53,071 nt of DNA from contig PBCP01000099.1 of the NCBI GenBank assembly GCA_002717145.1, positions 1 through 53,071 on the forward strand, written 5' to 3'. This document shows positions 24,225 through 33,447 of the stretch, piece by piece. Source of the DNA: Planctomycetaceae bacterium (GTDB lineage: Bacteria > Planctomycetota > Planctomycetia > Pirellulales > Pirellulaceae). Below the pieces are notes generated by a model. The model made no database searches, was not told where the DNA came from, and saw nothing but the letters and a program-made list of their open reading frames with translations. Numbering within the stretch: position 1 is the first letter of the stretch; each line of letters begins with the position of its first letter. Position numbers and translations under genes: made by a program.

Positions 24225-25556
24225 GTGCATCAACATCGTTATGTAGAACGTGTCGTGGATCTGATGGATCCGGCGGAAAATGTACTTTTAAATATGTCTT
24301 ATGACGAGGCAGCTGAGCGTGTTGGATCTGGAGATCCTCAGCAGGTTGGTGAAATCAATGGTCAGTTCGCAATTATTCAGAAACGCGGCAATATCGTTCG
24401 CATGGCTCGTTCCATCGGTCGACCCATGCGATATTTTCTTGCCAAGCGTGCTGAAGGTCCGTGTTTAATTGTGGCAGAGCGCATGGAACAGCTGCGGGAA
24501 GCTTTGGCTGAAGAAGGGCTCGAGGATCAGTTCCACCCCTCATATACGCGAATGGTACCGGCGCATTATGTTGTCGAAATCGCATTGATCGGATGTCCCG
24601 ATCCTAATCCGGTAAATTCTCGATTTTTTACACCCGAACGTAATATTCTAAGTGCGGATTTAAATGAGATTGGGAGAAGATATATCAGCAAGCTGGCTGA
24701 TGAGATGAACAAATGGCTCGACACGGTGGATGAAGCTGCTCCTTTAGGTGTCTTGTTTTCTGGTGGAATTGATAGCGGAGCAGTTTTGGTTGTCTTGAGG
24801 CACTTGTTACTGCAGCGAGGTCAGGCTCTATCCAGACTCAAAGCATTTACGCTTAGCGTTGACGGAACATCTGCTGATGCAAGCCAGGCCAAGCAGTTCG
24901 TGGATGAAACAGACATGAGTATTTTTTTGGAAGTCATCGACGTGACCAAAGACGATATCGACTTCCGTCAAACAATCAAAGTCATTGAAGACTATAAACC
25001 GCTCGATGTACAATCCGCGACCATGGCCTATGCTCTGTTAAAAAAGATTCGAGAGCAGTATCCGGATTGGGTTTACTTAATTGATGGTGACGGTGGAGAT
25101 GAAAATCTGAAGGATTATCCAATTGAAGATAATCCTGAACTGACAATTGTGAGCGTTTTAAACAACCTAATGCTCTATCAGGAAGGGTGGGGAGTGGAGT
25201 CAATCAAACATTCACTCACATATTCCGGAGGTCAAAGTCGAGGTCACGTACGAACTTATGCTCCGGCAGCGACGTTGGGATTCCGAGGCTTCAGTCCCTT
25301 TGCTCTTCCATCGGTAATCGACGTTGCAGAAGGCATTCCGTTTATTGAACTCACAGAATGGAATCATGCAAAGTTGTATGAACTTAAGGGGGAAATCGTT
25401 CGACTCGGTGTCGAGCAAGTGACGGGTGTTACTATGCCTATATTTGAAAAACGACGGTTCCAACACGGAGCTGCTTCCGCCGGCGTTTTTGACGAAGTTT
25501 TTCCTAAAACCGATCAGGAATATCGAGATACCTTTTTGGAAGTTTTTAGCAGCTAA
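24225..25556 (+). CDS. Asparagine-synthetase-like ATP-pyrophosphatase enzyme lacking the glutaminase cysteine
   Basis: The 443-residue product starts at a GTG with GAAGGAG eight bases upstream. The C-terminal synthetase domain is intact: a PP-loop LFSGGIDSG (SGGIDS at 179-184), then KAFTLSVDGTSADASQAKQFV, and a second conserved stretch, LIDGDGGDENLKDYP (about 297). The N-terminal 130 residues resemble a shortened glutamine-hydrolase domain (EINGQFAIIQKRGN, RSIGRPMRYF) but do not begin with Met-Cys, so the catalytic N-terminal cysteine is missing. The enzyme may use ammonia, or may activate a carboxylate for intramolecular amide formation as in beta-lactam synthetase or lasso-peptide cyclases. 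It leads an operon with a radical SAM and a halogenase-like enzyme (gaps of 6 and -14 bases). Confidence 0.82.
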   Translation: MHQHRYVERVVDLMDPAENVLLNMSYDEAAERVGSGDPQQVGEINGQFAIIQKRGNIVRMARSIGRPMRYFLAKRAEGPCLIVAERMEQLREALAEEGLEDQFHPSYTRMVPAHYVVEIALIGCPDPNPVNSRFFTPERNILSADLNEIGRRYISKLADEMNKWLDTVDEAAPLGVLFSGGIDSGAVLVVLRHLLLQRGQALSRLKAFTLSVDGTSADASQAKQFVDETDMSIFLEVIDVTKDDIDFRQTIKVIEDYKPLDVQSATMAYALLKKIREQYPDWVYLIDGDGGDENLKDYPIEDNPELTIVSVLNNLMLYQEGWGVESIKHSLTYSGGQSRGHVRTYAPAATLGFRGFSPFALPSVIDVAEGIPFIELTEWNHAKLYELKGEIVRLGVEQVTGVTMPIFEKRRFQHGAASAGVFDEVFPKTDQEYRDTFLEVFSS

Positions 25557-25562
25557 TCGTCG

Positions 25563-26528
25563 ATGGACCTCCCAGTCTTTGATTCAGGGCAAATTGTTGC
25601 TCTACGTCCGGCCAAAAATCGTGTGAGTCCTGACAGACCATACGCTTGGATGATCGAACCTGAATGCGACATGCAGGGGAACCTACAGCAGGTCGTTACT
25701 TTGTTTTTGACCGGCAGCGAGTGTCCGTTCAGGTGTACGATGTGCGATTTGTGGAAAAACACACTCGATGGCCCGACTCCTGTTGGAGCCATCCCTCAGC
25801 AAATCGAGCATGCACTCAGCGACCTTGGGGTTGACCCGGAGTCTCCTCAAGAGGCAGGAGTGTCAACGATTAAACTCTACAACAGCAGCAACTTTTTTGA
25901 TAAGCGAGCTGTACCACAGGAGGATTGGCAGGCTGTTTGCGATTTGACCAGAAACTTTGAGACAGTCATCGTTGAAAACCATCCTGCTTTGAGTGGAGAT
26001 GTCGTCTTGGATTTTCAGGGAAAGTTAGCTGCTCAGCTGGAAGTTGCGATGGGTCTTGAAACGATACATCCGGATGTCTTACCCTGGCTCAATAAGCAAA
26101 TGACATTGGAGCAATTCTACGGGACGGTACAACAATTAATCCAACACGGTATTCGAGTGCGGACATTTATTTTGGTGAAACCCCCCTCGCTGACGGAGTC
26201 GCAGGGAGTTGATTGGGCGATTCGATCTATGGAGTACGCGTTTGACTGTGGGGTCGAATGTTGTTCGATGGTGCCCGTACGAGCCGGAAACGGAACGATG
26301 GATCAATTGCGACAAGACGGTCTGTTTGAACCACCACTAGTTGTCAGCTTGGAGCAAGTATTGGAGGCTGGATTGCAACTGAAACGTGGGCGAGTTTTTA
26401 TGGATCTCTGGGATCGTGACTTGTTCGGAGGGTGCGATGCATGTCGGGAGCAGCGATTAGAGCGAATTGAAGATATGAATCAGACTCAGGCAATTAGCCC
26501 CAGGGTACAGTGCGATGTCTGTGACTGA
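25563..26528 (+). CDS. Radical SAM enzyme resembling the RaSEA (TIGR01210) type
   Basis: This 321-residue protein has the radical SAM cluster motif ECPFRCTMCDLW (Cys54, Cys58, Cys61; CX3CX2C). SAM-binding and barrel segments follow: IKLYNSSNFFDKRAVP, VIVENHPALS and LEVAMGLETIHPDVLPWLNKQMTLEQF. The stretch IRVRTFILVKPPSLTESQGVDWAIRS is close in pattern to RaSEA, the archaeal radical SAM enzyme that helps make archaeosine in tRNA. The C-terminus adds two CxxC pairs (Cys291/Cys294 and Cys317/Cys320), suggesting a zinc ribbon or an auxiliary Fe-S cluster. The 14-base overlap with the next gene indicates a shared role. The substrate is unknown; a tRNA or a small carboxylated metabolite are both possible. 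Confidence 0.82.
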   Translation: MDLPVFDSGQIVALRPAKNRVSPDRPYAWMIEPECDMQGNLQQVVTLFLTGSECPFRCTMCDLWKNTLDGPTPVGAIPQQIEHALSDLGVDPESPQEAGVSTIKLYNSSNFFDKRAVPQEDWQAVCDLTRNFETVIVENHPALSGDVVLDFQGKLAAQLEVAMGLETIHPDVLPWLNKQMTLEQFYGTVQQLIQHGIRVRTFILVKPPSLTESQGVDWAIRSMEYAFDCGVECCSMVPVRAGNGTMDQLRQDGLFEPPLVVSLEQVLEAGLQLKRGRVFMDLWDRDLFGGCDACREQRLERIEDMNQTQAISPRVQCDVCD

Positions 26529-28002
26529 ACGGCAAAAGATTCTTGTTGTTGGAAGTGGTTTTAGTGGTTCACTTCTGGCAGCTATTTTGCAAAAGTATGG
26601 GTACGACGTGACGTTGATCGACAAATGCAGTCACCCTCGATTTGCAATTGGTGAGTCGTCGACGCCAACAGCAGGATTCATTCTGAAGTCGCTGGTGGAT
26701 CGCTATAATTTGCAGGAGCTTTTACCACTGACTCGCTATGGGCTATGGCGAGAACACCTTACAGAAATAGGAGTAGGTGTTAAACGTGGATTTAGCTACT
26801 TCTTTCATGAATCAGGTGGTAAGTTTTCTATTACACCAACTCATGAATCTGAGCTTTTGGTGGCAGCGAGTAGTTCGCAGGAAATGGCAGATACTCATTG
26901 GTACCGCCAAGATGTAGATAGTCTACTATTCACATTTGCTGCTAGGCAGGGTGTAACTTGTTGGGAACCCGCTCAGATTAATCGTGCTCGATTTGACGAG
27001 TCGACCCATCGCTGGCAGGTGCAATTAGACATACGTAAGGACGATTTGGAATTTCACTGGATCATCGATGCGTCTGGAGCCAGTGAAGTGATGAGCGGTC
27101 TAACGATCCATGAAGCCAGCGACCGTGCCTCACTGGAAACCAAAACATCCGCGGTGTTTGCACATTTTAAAAACATACGTCGCTTCGATCAGATCTTACT
27201 AGAGGCAAGGATGGATATTTCAGACTTTCCATTTCCCTCTGATAATGCCGCTCAGCACCATGTCTTGCAATCAGAATGGCTATGGAATCTAAGGTTTGAC
27301 AACGGCATATCCAGTCTTGGTTTGGTGACGGATCTTCACCGTAGCAATGAGAGTGGACAATGGTCGAACATGCTCGCTGCCTATCCGTCTATTCAGTTAA
27401 TGTTACAAGATGCAGAATTTGATGTTGCTACGCCAACGCTCCGTCAAACCGGACGACTTCAGCGTCTCGCGCCTGCTGCCGTCGGCCCTGGTTGGGTCGC
27501 TTTACCGAATACTATTGGCTTCATTGACCCTCTCCATAGCACCGGAATTGCACATGCGTTGAGTGGAGTCGAGCGTCTTGCTGGTATCTTCACTCAGGAT
27601 TCAGTTTGTACAGATGAATTAAGCCGATACGGCGAATCGGTTTATAGCGAGCTGAATCTGATTGATCAGCTAATAGCGGGTTGCTACAAAATGATGCCTA
27701 GTAAGAGGCATTTCGAAGCATATTGCATGCTTTACTTTGCCGCAGCGCATAGCTATGAAACGTGCCGAAAGGAGCTAGTGTCGAGCAAACAAGCTCCCGG
27801 AATTTTCCTGCTAAATGAACCTCAGATGATCGAGGTAATCAGAAAAGGCTATCATTTGGCAACAGAGATTGCGGAGACACAACGCTGGGATGAGCCGGAT
27901 TTGTTCGAACAGCAAATACGCGAGTTAATCAGTCCATTTGATCAAATTGGGCTTTGTAATCCGGACGTTCATTCGATGTACGGATATACAGCAGTTTTAT
28001 AG
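26515..28002 (+). CDS. FAD-dependent oxidoreductase of the tryptophan-halogenase-like family
   Basis: The 495-residue product begins with the FAD-binding motif ILVVGSGFSGSLLAAIL (GxGxxG) and the acidic strand end VTLIDK. RFAIGESSTPTAGFIL matches the GEST/GESS motif of flavin-dependent halogenases and geranylgeranyl-reductase-like enzymes. GVKRGFSYFF places Lys90 where halogenases keep the lysine that delivers hypohalous acid. WLWNLRFDNGISSLGLV aligns with the WxWxIP region, but reads W255-x-W257-x-L and lacks the proline. GFIDPLHSTGIAHALSGVERLA is the typical later FAD contact. The enzyme may be a halogenase, hydroxylase or reductase. The start codon lies 14 bases inside the radical SAM gene. 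Confidence 0.76.
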   Translation: MSVTERQKILVVGSGFSGSLLAAILQKYGYDVTLIDKCSHPRFAIGESSTPTAGFILKSLVDRYNLQELLPLTRYGLWREHLTEIGVGVKRGFSYFFHESGGKFSITPTHESELLVAASSSQEMADTHWYRQDVDSLLFTFAARQGVTCWEPAQINRARFDESTHRWQVQLDIRKDDLEFHWIIDASGASEVMSGLTIHEASDRASLETKTSAVFAHFKNIRRFDQILLEARMDISDFPFPSDNAAQHHVLQSEWLWNLRFDNGISSLGLVTDLHRSNESGQWSNMLAAYPSIQLMLQDAEFDVATPTLRQTGRLQRLAPAAVGPGWVALPNTIGFIDPLHSTGIAHALSGVERLAGIFTQDSVCTDELSRYGESVYSELNLIDQLIAGCYKMMPSKRHFEAYCMLYFAAAHSYETCRKELVSSKQAPGIFLLNEPQMIEVIRKGYHLATEIAETQRWDEPDLFEQQIRELISPFDQIGLCNPDVHSMYGYTAVL

Positions 28003-28236
28003 TTAATTTAGGGGTGTCAGAGCTCTTTTTCTGCTGTATTTGGTACGGAATCAAGTTTGACCGCAACAAACGAGCTAAATTAAAATAAAGAGGTCGTTAA
28101 GACAGACCATGGAAGGTAGTCACGCGCAACTCTGAGCCAACTTTAAAGCCCACCTTTCGTTGGCATCATTTCGTAATCCAATGAATGTCCTTTGGTAAGA
28201 GCTTGTGTTCGAGCCAAAAATCGATCAGAGACAGAC

Positions 28237-31089
28237 ATGAAACCATCCAAATTCATTTTCGCCTTGCTGTTCGGCTTCCTTTTGAATGAATCCTTGTGTG
28301 CTCAGCAAACTCCTCAGTTGCTGCATCAGCGGATTGATGCAGCGGTTGCAAGTCAGCAGCCAGTGAGCACTTCCCTATTGGCATCGGACGCTGAATTTAT
28401 GCGTCGTGTTTATCTGGATCTGTTAGGGACGGTACCTCGTCTGGAAGAAGCCAAGGCGTTTTTGAATGATACGTCCGAAAATCGACGTGAAAAGTTGGTT
28501 GAACGATTAATCAATGATCCACGCGTCAATCATCATTTGGCGGTTGCCTTTGATGTTATGCTGATGGAACGCACCACAGATTCTGCCGTGAAGACTCCTG
28601 AGTGGCGACAGTATCTGTATGAATCGTTTGCCAACAACAAACCATATAACGTATTGGCTAAAGAGATTTTATCTGCTGGAGGTACGAATCCGGATTTAAG
28701 AGCAGCATCAAAATTTTATCTCGATCGCCAGGGTGAGACGAATAGGCTCACACGAGACGTTGGTCGAATATTTCTGGGGCGCGATATGCAATGTGCTCAG
28801 TGTCACAATCACCCGTTAATTGACACCTATTATCAGGCAGATTATTACGGTTTATTTGCATTTCTCAACCGCAGCCAGTTGTTCGTCAATGCTGCAAAGA
28901 CTAATTACTTTGCTGAGAAAAGCGTTGGCAACGTCAGCTTCAAAAGTGTATTTACCGAGGAAGCAGGTGAAACGGGGCCTCACCTGCCTGGTAATAATCC
29001 AGTCGTGGAACCGTACTTAACGAAACTGGAAGAATATAAGGTAAAACCAAACGGCGACCGAGTCAGTGAGCCGGTGTATAGTCGTCGGCAACAATTGGCT
29101 GAATTGGCGACCAACGGAAATAACCCCGCATTTAATCGCAACATCGCAAATCGCTTATGGGGCATGATGAATGGCCGAGCATTAGTCATGCCGGTTGATT
29201 TGGACCATCCTGCTAATCCACCATCTAATCCATTGCTGATGCAGGTCCTGGAAGAGGCAATTGTTGAGGTGGAATTTGATGTTAAGCAATTCCTTAAGCA
29301 CATTGCTTTATCTAATACCTATCAACGAAGTTTTGATTTGGGAACTGCATTGCAGTCGTCTCCAGCCGATCTTCAGGCACGAATATCTCAGGTGACTCAA
29401 ATGCGGGAAGAGACGGACGAAAAGTCGTATGCTGCATTAGATTTATGGGAAACTAAGCTCGAAGAATTAAAAGCCCTGCGAGTAAAGCATGCAGTCATCC
29501 GTAAGGCTTACATTGATGCCGATACCGCGGCGGCTGCTCAATTAGATAAATATCTTGCTCAGGACGGAATCATCTTTTCCGCGCAAAAACTGATAGATAC
29601 TCAGACCCCATTACGGGACTCTTATTCAGCTGCTCACGCCAGTATTTTAAAAGTATTGGAGAGTTTGCCCGACGATTCGGTTGCCAAAGATGCGGCAGCG
29701 AAATTTAAGGCCAAGCTGGATGCTTCGGTGGGAGTTATTACGAAGCAAACCGATGCCAAGACCAAAGCAGAAGCTCAGGCTGTGAAGGAGCAGGAAGCTC
29801 TGGTTCCCCTGCAGGAGACTGTTGATAAAGCTTATGCAGCCTGGAAGCCGCTCAAAGAGGAAATCTACGCGGTCGAAGTGCAGGAGCAAACATTACGAAA
29901 TGAATTTGAAAGGCTCCAGACTTTAGTGGCAGCCTATGAGGCTCAGGAATATGAGTTTGGTAAGATTCTGGCCAATGCCGAACTGAAACAGCAACTGATT
30001 ACCGTTCAGCAAAAATCAAGCAACTTAGCTGCTCAGCTCGAAGCGTCAGAAGCAATGGTTGCGTTGTTAAAAACAGAGATTGACCAGTCCCGAACAGAAA
30101 TGGCAGCCCTGGTCACTGCGAGACAGGCAGCAACGGCAGAGATGGATAAAGTCACTACAGCCAGGTCACGCAAGTCAGAAGCTATTCAGCTATTAGCAGC
30201 TGTCATTGAAACGACAACGACGGCGACATCCACCATCGCTGCGGACCCTCAGGTGGCTGAAACAAAAAAACAATTGGCTACAAGTCAGGCGAAATTAAAG
30301 ACGGAGTTAGCAGCATTGGAAACAGCGTTGCAGCAAGCGACTGCGGATGTTGACGCACGGACTAAAGCGGCGAATGCGGCTGCGGAGAAAGTTGAGTTAA
30401 TGGTAAGTAAGCTGGCTGATGTGGAGGCTCAATACATCGAGCAACAGCAAACATTTGCCACAGTATCCAAAACTGCTGTTGACCTTGCTAGTCAATATGA
30501 CGAATCGACGGAAAAGATTTCACGCCAGTTAGTCAACCAATTTGTAGTGAGTGATTTGCGGGCACTGTCACCGGAACAACTAGCGAACGCCATGATGGAA
30601 TCGATGGGTGTAACGGAGGTCTACCGCCGATCCACGATAGCGGAATTAGATAAAGCAAAACCCCTGTCCGATGCCGATAAAAATGATAGAGCCAAGGTCA
30701 TTGAGCGCGAGCGTGAAATTAGTGATGCAGTGGAAGCTAAAATTGCTCCGATTCGCAAGGAGTTCGTAAGTTTATACGGTGCGGGAGCGGGGCAGGTGCA
30801 AACAGACTTTTTCTCCACAATCGATCAGGCTCTCTATATCACCAACGGTTCTCGCCTGACAGGATGGTTGGGGTCTGAAAGTTATCTTGTAGGTCATTTA
30901 GTAAAAATTGAAGACTCTGCACAAATAGCAGAGGATTTATATATCAGTGTGCTTTCACGAAAGCCTGGTCCTGCAGAACTCCAGCGTGTTCAGGAATTTC
31001 TGAGCGATGTGGGAGATCAAAAACAGCAGGCCATCCAGGATATGGTTTGGGCATTACTGGCATCAGCAGAGTTTAGGTTTAATCACTAA
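28237..31089 (+). CDS. DUF1549/DUF1553 envelope protein interrupted by a long coiled coil
   Basis: The 950-residue product uses the ATG at 28237 because it opens a signal peptide (ending LCA-QQ). The first 370 residues carry a DUF1549 domain (DAEFMRRVYLDLLGTVPRLEEAKAFL), a CxxCH motif (CAQCH, 186-190) with NHPLIDTYYQADYYGLFAFL, and the start of DUF1553 (FNRNIANRLWGMMNGRALVMPVDL). From about residue 370 to 765 the sequence is nearly all Ala/Glu/Gln/Lys-rich heptads, a predicted coiled coil. The DUF1553 end then resumes (FSTIDQALYITNGS, AEDLYISVLSRKPGPAELQRVQEFL). Planctomycete relatives are usually a continuous DUF1549-DUF1553 protein, so the coiled coil looks inserted. It is followed at 31120 by a DUF1501 partner. 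The enzymatic role of the family is unresolved. Confidence 0.87.
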   Translation: MKPSKFIFALLFGFLLNESLCAQQTPQLLHQRIDAAVASQQPVSTSLLASDAEFMRRVYLDLLGTVPRLEEAKAFLNDTSENRREKLVERLINDPRVNHHLAVAFDVMLMERTTDSAVKTPEWRQYLYESFANNKPYNVLAKEILSAGGTNPDLRAASKFYLDRQGETNRLTRDVGRIFLGRDMQCAQCHNHPLIDTYYQADYYGLFAFLNRSQLFVNAAKTNYFAEKSVGNVSFKSVFTEEAGETGPHLPGNNPVVEPYLTKLEEYKVKPNGDRVSEPVYSRRQQLAELATNGNNPAFNRNIANRLWGMMNGRALVMPVDLDHPANPPSNPLLMQVLEEAIVEVEFDVKQFLKHIALSNTYQRSFDLGTALQSSPADLQARISQVTQMREETDEKSYAALDLWETKLEELKALRVKHAVIRKAYIDADTAAAAQLDKYLAQDGIIFSAQKLIDTQTPLRDSYSAAHASILKVLESLPDDSVAKDAAAKFKAKLDASVGVITKQTDAKTKAEAQAVKEQEALVPLQETVDKAYAAWKPLKEEIYAVEVQEQTLRNEFERLQTLVAAYEAQEYEFGKILANAELKQQLITVQQKSSNLAAQLEASEAMVALLKTEIDQSRTEMAALVTARQAATAEMDKVTTARSRKSEAIQLLAAVIETTTTATSTIAADPQVAETKKQLATSQAKLKTELAALETALQQATADVDARTKAANAAAEKVELMVSKLADVEAQYIEQQQTFATVSKTAVDLASQYDESTEKISRQLVNQFVVSDLRALSPEQLANAMMESMGVTEVYRRSTIAELDKAKPLSDADKNDRAKVIEREREISDAVEAKIAPIRKEFVSLYGAGAGQVQTDFFSTIDQALYITNGSRLTGWLGSESYLVGHLVKIEDSAQIAEDLYISVLSRKPGPAELQRVQEFLSDVGDQKQQAIQDMVWALLASAEFRFNH

Positions 31090-31119
31090 GACTCGGTCAT
31101 TTTTGAAGGGAAAACGAAA

Positions 31120-32415
31120 ATGAAATGTAATTACTCATGTAAGTCTGCCGAACATGGTATGGCTCGTCGTGGATTTCTTGGCGGAATGCTGGGAGCAGCC
31201 GGAGCCGCCTCATCAGTGGTTGGCGGTTTAGGGGTTTTCGCAAATCCGGCCATGGCGAAGGAATTAACTAGTCAACAAAAGCGTGTTGTTGTGTTCAATA
31301 TGGCGGGCGGTCTTAGCCAGTTGGAAAGCTGGGATCCGAAACCAGGTCAGGATACGGGCGGTCCGTTCCGTGCAATCCCGACCTCGGTACCCGGAATGCA
31401 TATTTCAGAATTGCTTCCGATTACGGCGAAGCAAATGCATCATCTGGCCTTGGTACGGAGTATCAACACCAAAGAAAACGACCATGGTAAAGGTCGTTAC
31501 ATGATGTTTACTGGCCGTCGCCAGACTCCTGCTCAGGAATTCCCTCAGATTGGTGCTGTCATGGCCAAAGGTCTGGGCGCAGAGAAGAACGCGTTGCCAG
31601 GGCATATCCAGGTTTCCAACAGCACTGGTGGTCGAAGCAACGATTCCGCTTACCTAGGCCCCGCTTATGCCAGCATTCGTATTGCCAGCGGGAAGCCTCC
31701 AGCCAATTCGGCGCGGCCGTCCGCTCTGGATGAAAAACGAGATGTTTTGCGTAACGACTTCCGAAAGCTAGCCAACGATGATTTTTCCCTTCGTCGTCGT
31801 TCGGCTCAGACGGACGCCTATACACAGAGTTACGAACAGGCTCAGCAGTTAATGGCTAAACGAGACGTTTTTGACATCTCGAAAGAGCCTAAGAAAGATC
31901 ACGAGCGATATGGTGATCATCAGTTGGGACAGCATACATTGCTGGCTCGACGTTTACTGGAAAATGGTGTCACCATGGTCCAGGTTACACACTCTAATTA
32001 CGACACTCACAACGAAAACTTCAATTTTCACTTTGAACAATTGGGAGAGTTCGACAGAGCTTTCGGGACGTTTGTTCAGGACATTGCTGATCGTGGAATG
32101 CTGGAAAGCACACTGATTGTTGTTCTGAGTGAATTTGGACGTACTCCTCGTATCAACCAACGATTTGGCCGAGACCACTGGGGTAGCTCATGGTCTATTT
32201 GTTTGGGAGGTGCCGGGATACAACGTGGAGCCATCATCGGAGCCACTGGCGCAGATGGAGTCCAGGTCACTGATCGTGAAGTGGATCATGGTCACCTGTT
32301 CCATACCTACCTGCAGGCAGTGGGAGTGGATTCACTTGGGCACTTCAGTATTGGTGGTCAGGACATTCCAGTTGCAGATCCGGCTTACGCACCGATCGAG
32401 GAGTTGTTGATCTAA
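31120..32415 (+). CDS. DUF1501 protein with Tat signal
   Basis: This 431-residue secreted protein has a twin-arginine signal, ARRGFLGGMLGAAGAASSVVGG, ending PAMA-KEL. The mature part is a DUF1501 domain of the alkaline-phosphatase/sulfatase fold: RVVVFNMAGGLSQLESWDPKPG, HHLALVRSINTKENDHGKGRYMMFTGR, VQVTHSNYDTHNENFNFHFEQLGEFDRAFGTFVQDI, LIVVLSEFGRTPRINQRFGRDHWGSSWSICLGG. The His and Asp residues in these strands are the expected metal ligands. AAGGGA precedes the ATG. In planctomycetes DUF1501 genes regularly follow DUF1549/DUF1553 genes, as here (30-base gap). The natural substrate is unknown. Confidence 0.88.
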   Translation: MKCNYSCKSAEHGMARRGFLGGMLGAAGAASSVVGGLGVFANPAMAKELTSQQKRVVVFNMAGGLSQLESWDPKPGQDTGGPFRAIPTSVPGMHISELLPITAKQMHHLALVRSINTKENDHGKGRYMMFTGRRQTPAQEFPQIGAVMAKGLGAEKNALPGHIQVSNSTGGRSNDSAYLGPAYASIRIASGKPPANSARPSALDEKRDVLRNDFRKLANDDFSLRRRSAQTDAYTQSYEQAQQLMAKRDVFDISKEPKKDHERYGDHQLGQHTLLARRLLENGVTMVQVTHSNYDTHNENFNFHFEQLGEFDRAFGTFVQDIADRGMLESTLIVVLSEFGRTPRINQRFGRDHWGSSWSICLGGAGIQRGAIIGATGADGVQVTDREVDHGHLFHTYLQAVGVDSLGHFSIGGQDIPVADPAYAPIEELLI

Positions 32416-33446
32416 TGATGTTTCCAGTAGCTAAGACGGACCCTAAAGCCGTTCACCTGTCAAAGACTCTGAAATACGAGAAACCTTTAGTCTCGTGCCG
32501 CTTTGATCCGACCGGACGCTACTTGTTCGGAGCCTCACAGGACTTTTCTGTTGTGCGGTGGTCGCTGGCAGATGATTCAATGAAAGTCTATAAAGCTCAT
32601 AATTCATGGGTACGTGGACTTGAGTTCTCTCAGGATGGCAAAACTATCGTGAGCAGTGGTTACGACGATCGGCTATTCTTTTGGAATGTTGAAGATGACC
32701 GGGAAGAACCGCAGCCAATTCGCGAAATCGTAGCTCACAAAGGATGGATTCGAGCGATTGCATTGAGTCCGGATGGCAAGCTATTAGCATCCGGTGGAAA
32801 TGACCGTATTGTCAAACTTTGGGAAATGGAAACTGGTAAGCTCGTTGCAGAACTTGTTGGGCACGAACGCGACGTTTATAGCCTCTTGTGGCATCCGTCA
32901 GATGGCACACTGTTTAGCGGTGACCTAACCGGCCAGATCAAACGTTGGAATGTTGCAGAAGCCAAAGAAACCATGAACTATGATGGTGGTGCACTTCATA
33001 CATATAACGGAGGTCAGCAGGTTAGTTATGGTGGTATTCGTGGCATGGCTCTCAGTCCGGATAACAAAACTTTATTTGCCTGTGGTCTGCATAAAGGTAC
33101 AAACCCATTAGGAGCCGTTCAAACGCCTTTAGTCATCTCCTTTAATACTGAATCAAAAGAAGCGGGTAAAAGCTGGTCCATTGAAGGTCTGCAGGCGATA
33201 GCCTGGCAAATTTACCAGCACGAAGACGGATATCTGGTTGTTGGTGTTGGCGGGTCAGCCGGAGCTCATCTGGTATTCATTAATCCTTCGGAAGACAAAG
33301 ATTTTCATCGCCTCAAGGTAGGTGATGTTGCTCGAGAGCTTGCAATACATCCGGATGGAATTCAGGTCGCTTTGGCAAGTTCAAACGGCTCGGCACAGAT
33401 TTGCCGGCTGGAAGCGAAGCCTGCCGAGGCCGAAGGCAGTAAGTAA
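32415..33446 (+). CDS. WD40-repeat protein
   Basis: This 343-residue protein starts at an ATG that overlaps the preceding TAA (TAATG). At least four clear WD40 repeats are visible, with ends such as DFSVVRWSLAD, DDRLFFWNVED, NDRIVKLWEMETG and TGQIKRWNVAE, and the connecting motifs SWVRGLEFSQDGKTIVSSG and GWIRAIALSPDGKLLASGG. Later repeats are degenerate, giving a probable seven-bladed propeller. There is no signal peptide, so it appears cytoplasmic although its neighbours are exported. It may act as a scaffold or may be exported by a route not visible in the sequence. Its placement between two secreted proteins suggests linked expression. Confidence 0.83.
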   Translation: MMFPVAKTDPKAVHLSKTLKYEKPLVSCRFDPTGRYLFGASQDFSVVRWSLADDSMKVYKAHNSWVRGLEFSQDGKTIVSSGYDDRLFFWNVEDDREEPQPIREIVAHKGWIRAIALSPDGKLLASGGNDRIVKLWEMETGKLVAELVGHERDVYSLLWHPSDGTLFSGDLTGQIKRWNVAEAKETMNYDGGALHTYNGGQQVSYGGIRGMALSPDNKTLFACGLHKGTNPLGAVQTPLVISFNTESKEAGKSWSIEGLQAIAWQIYQHEDGYLVVGVGGSAGAHLVFINPSEDKDFHRLKVGDVARELAIHPDGIQVALASSNGSAQICRLEAKPAEAEGSK

Positions 33447-33447
33447 A

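Noticed and set aside
28192..28236. Longer N-terminus for the DUF1549 protein starting at a TTG
   Set aside because: The ATG at 28237 begins a proper signal peptide; the extension is charged and unlikely.
31120..32415. Naming the DUF1501 proteins as sulfatases
   Set aside because: They share the alkaline-phosphatase fold but lack the formylglycine C/S-x-P-x-R motif of sulfatases.
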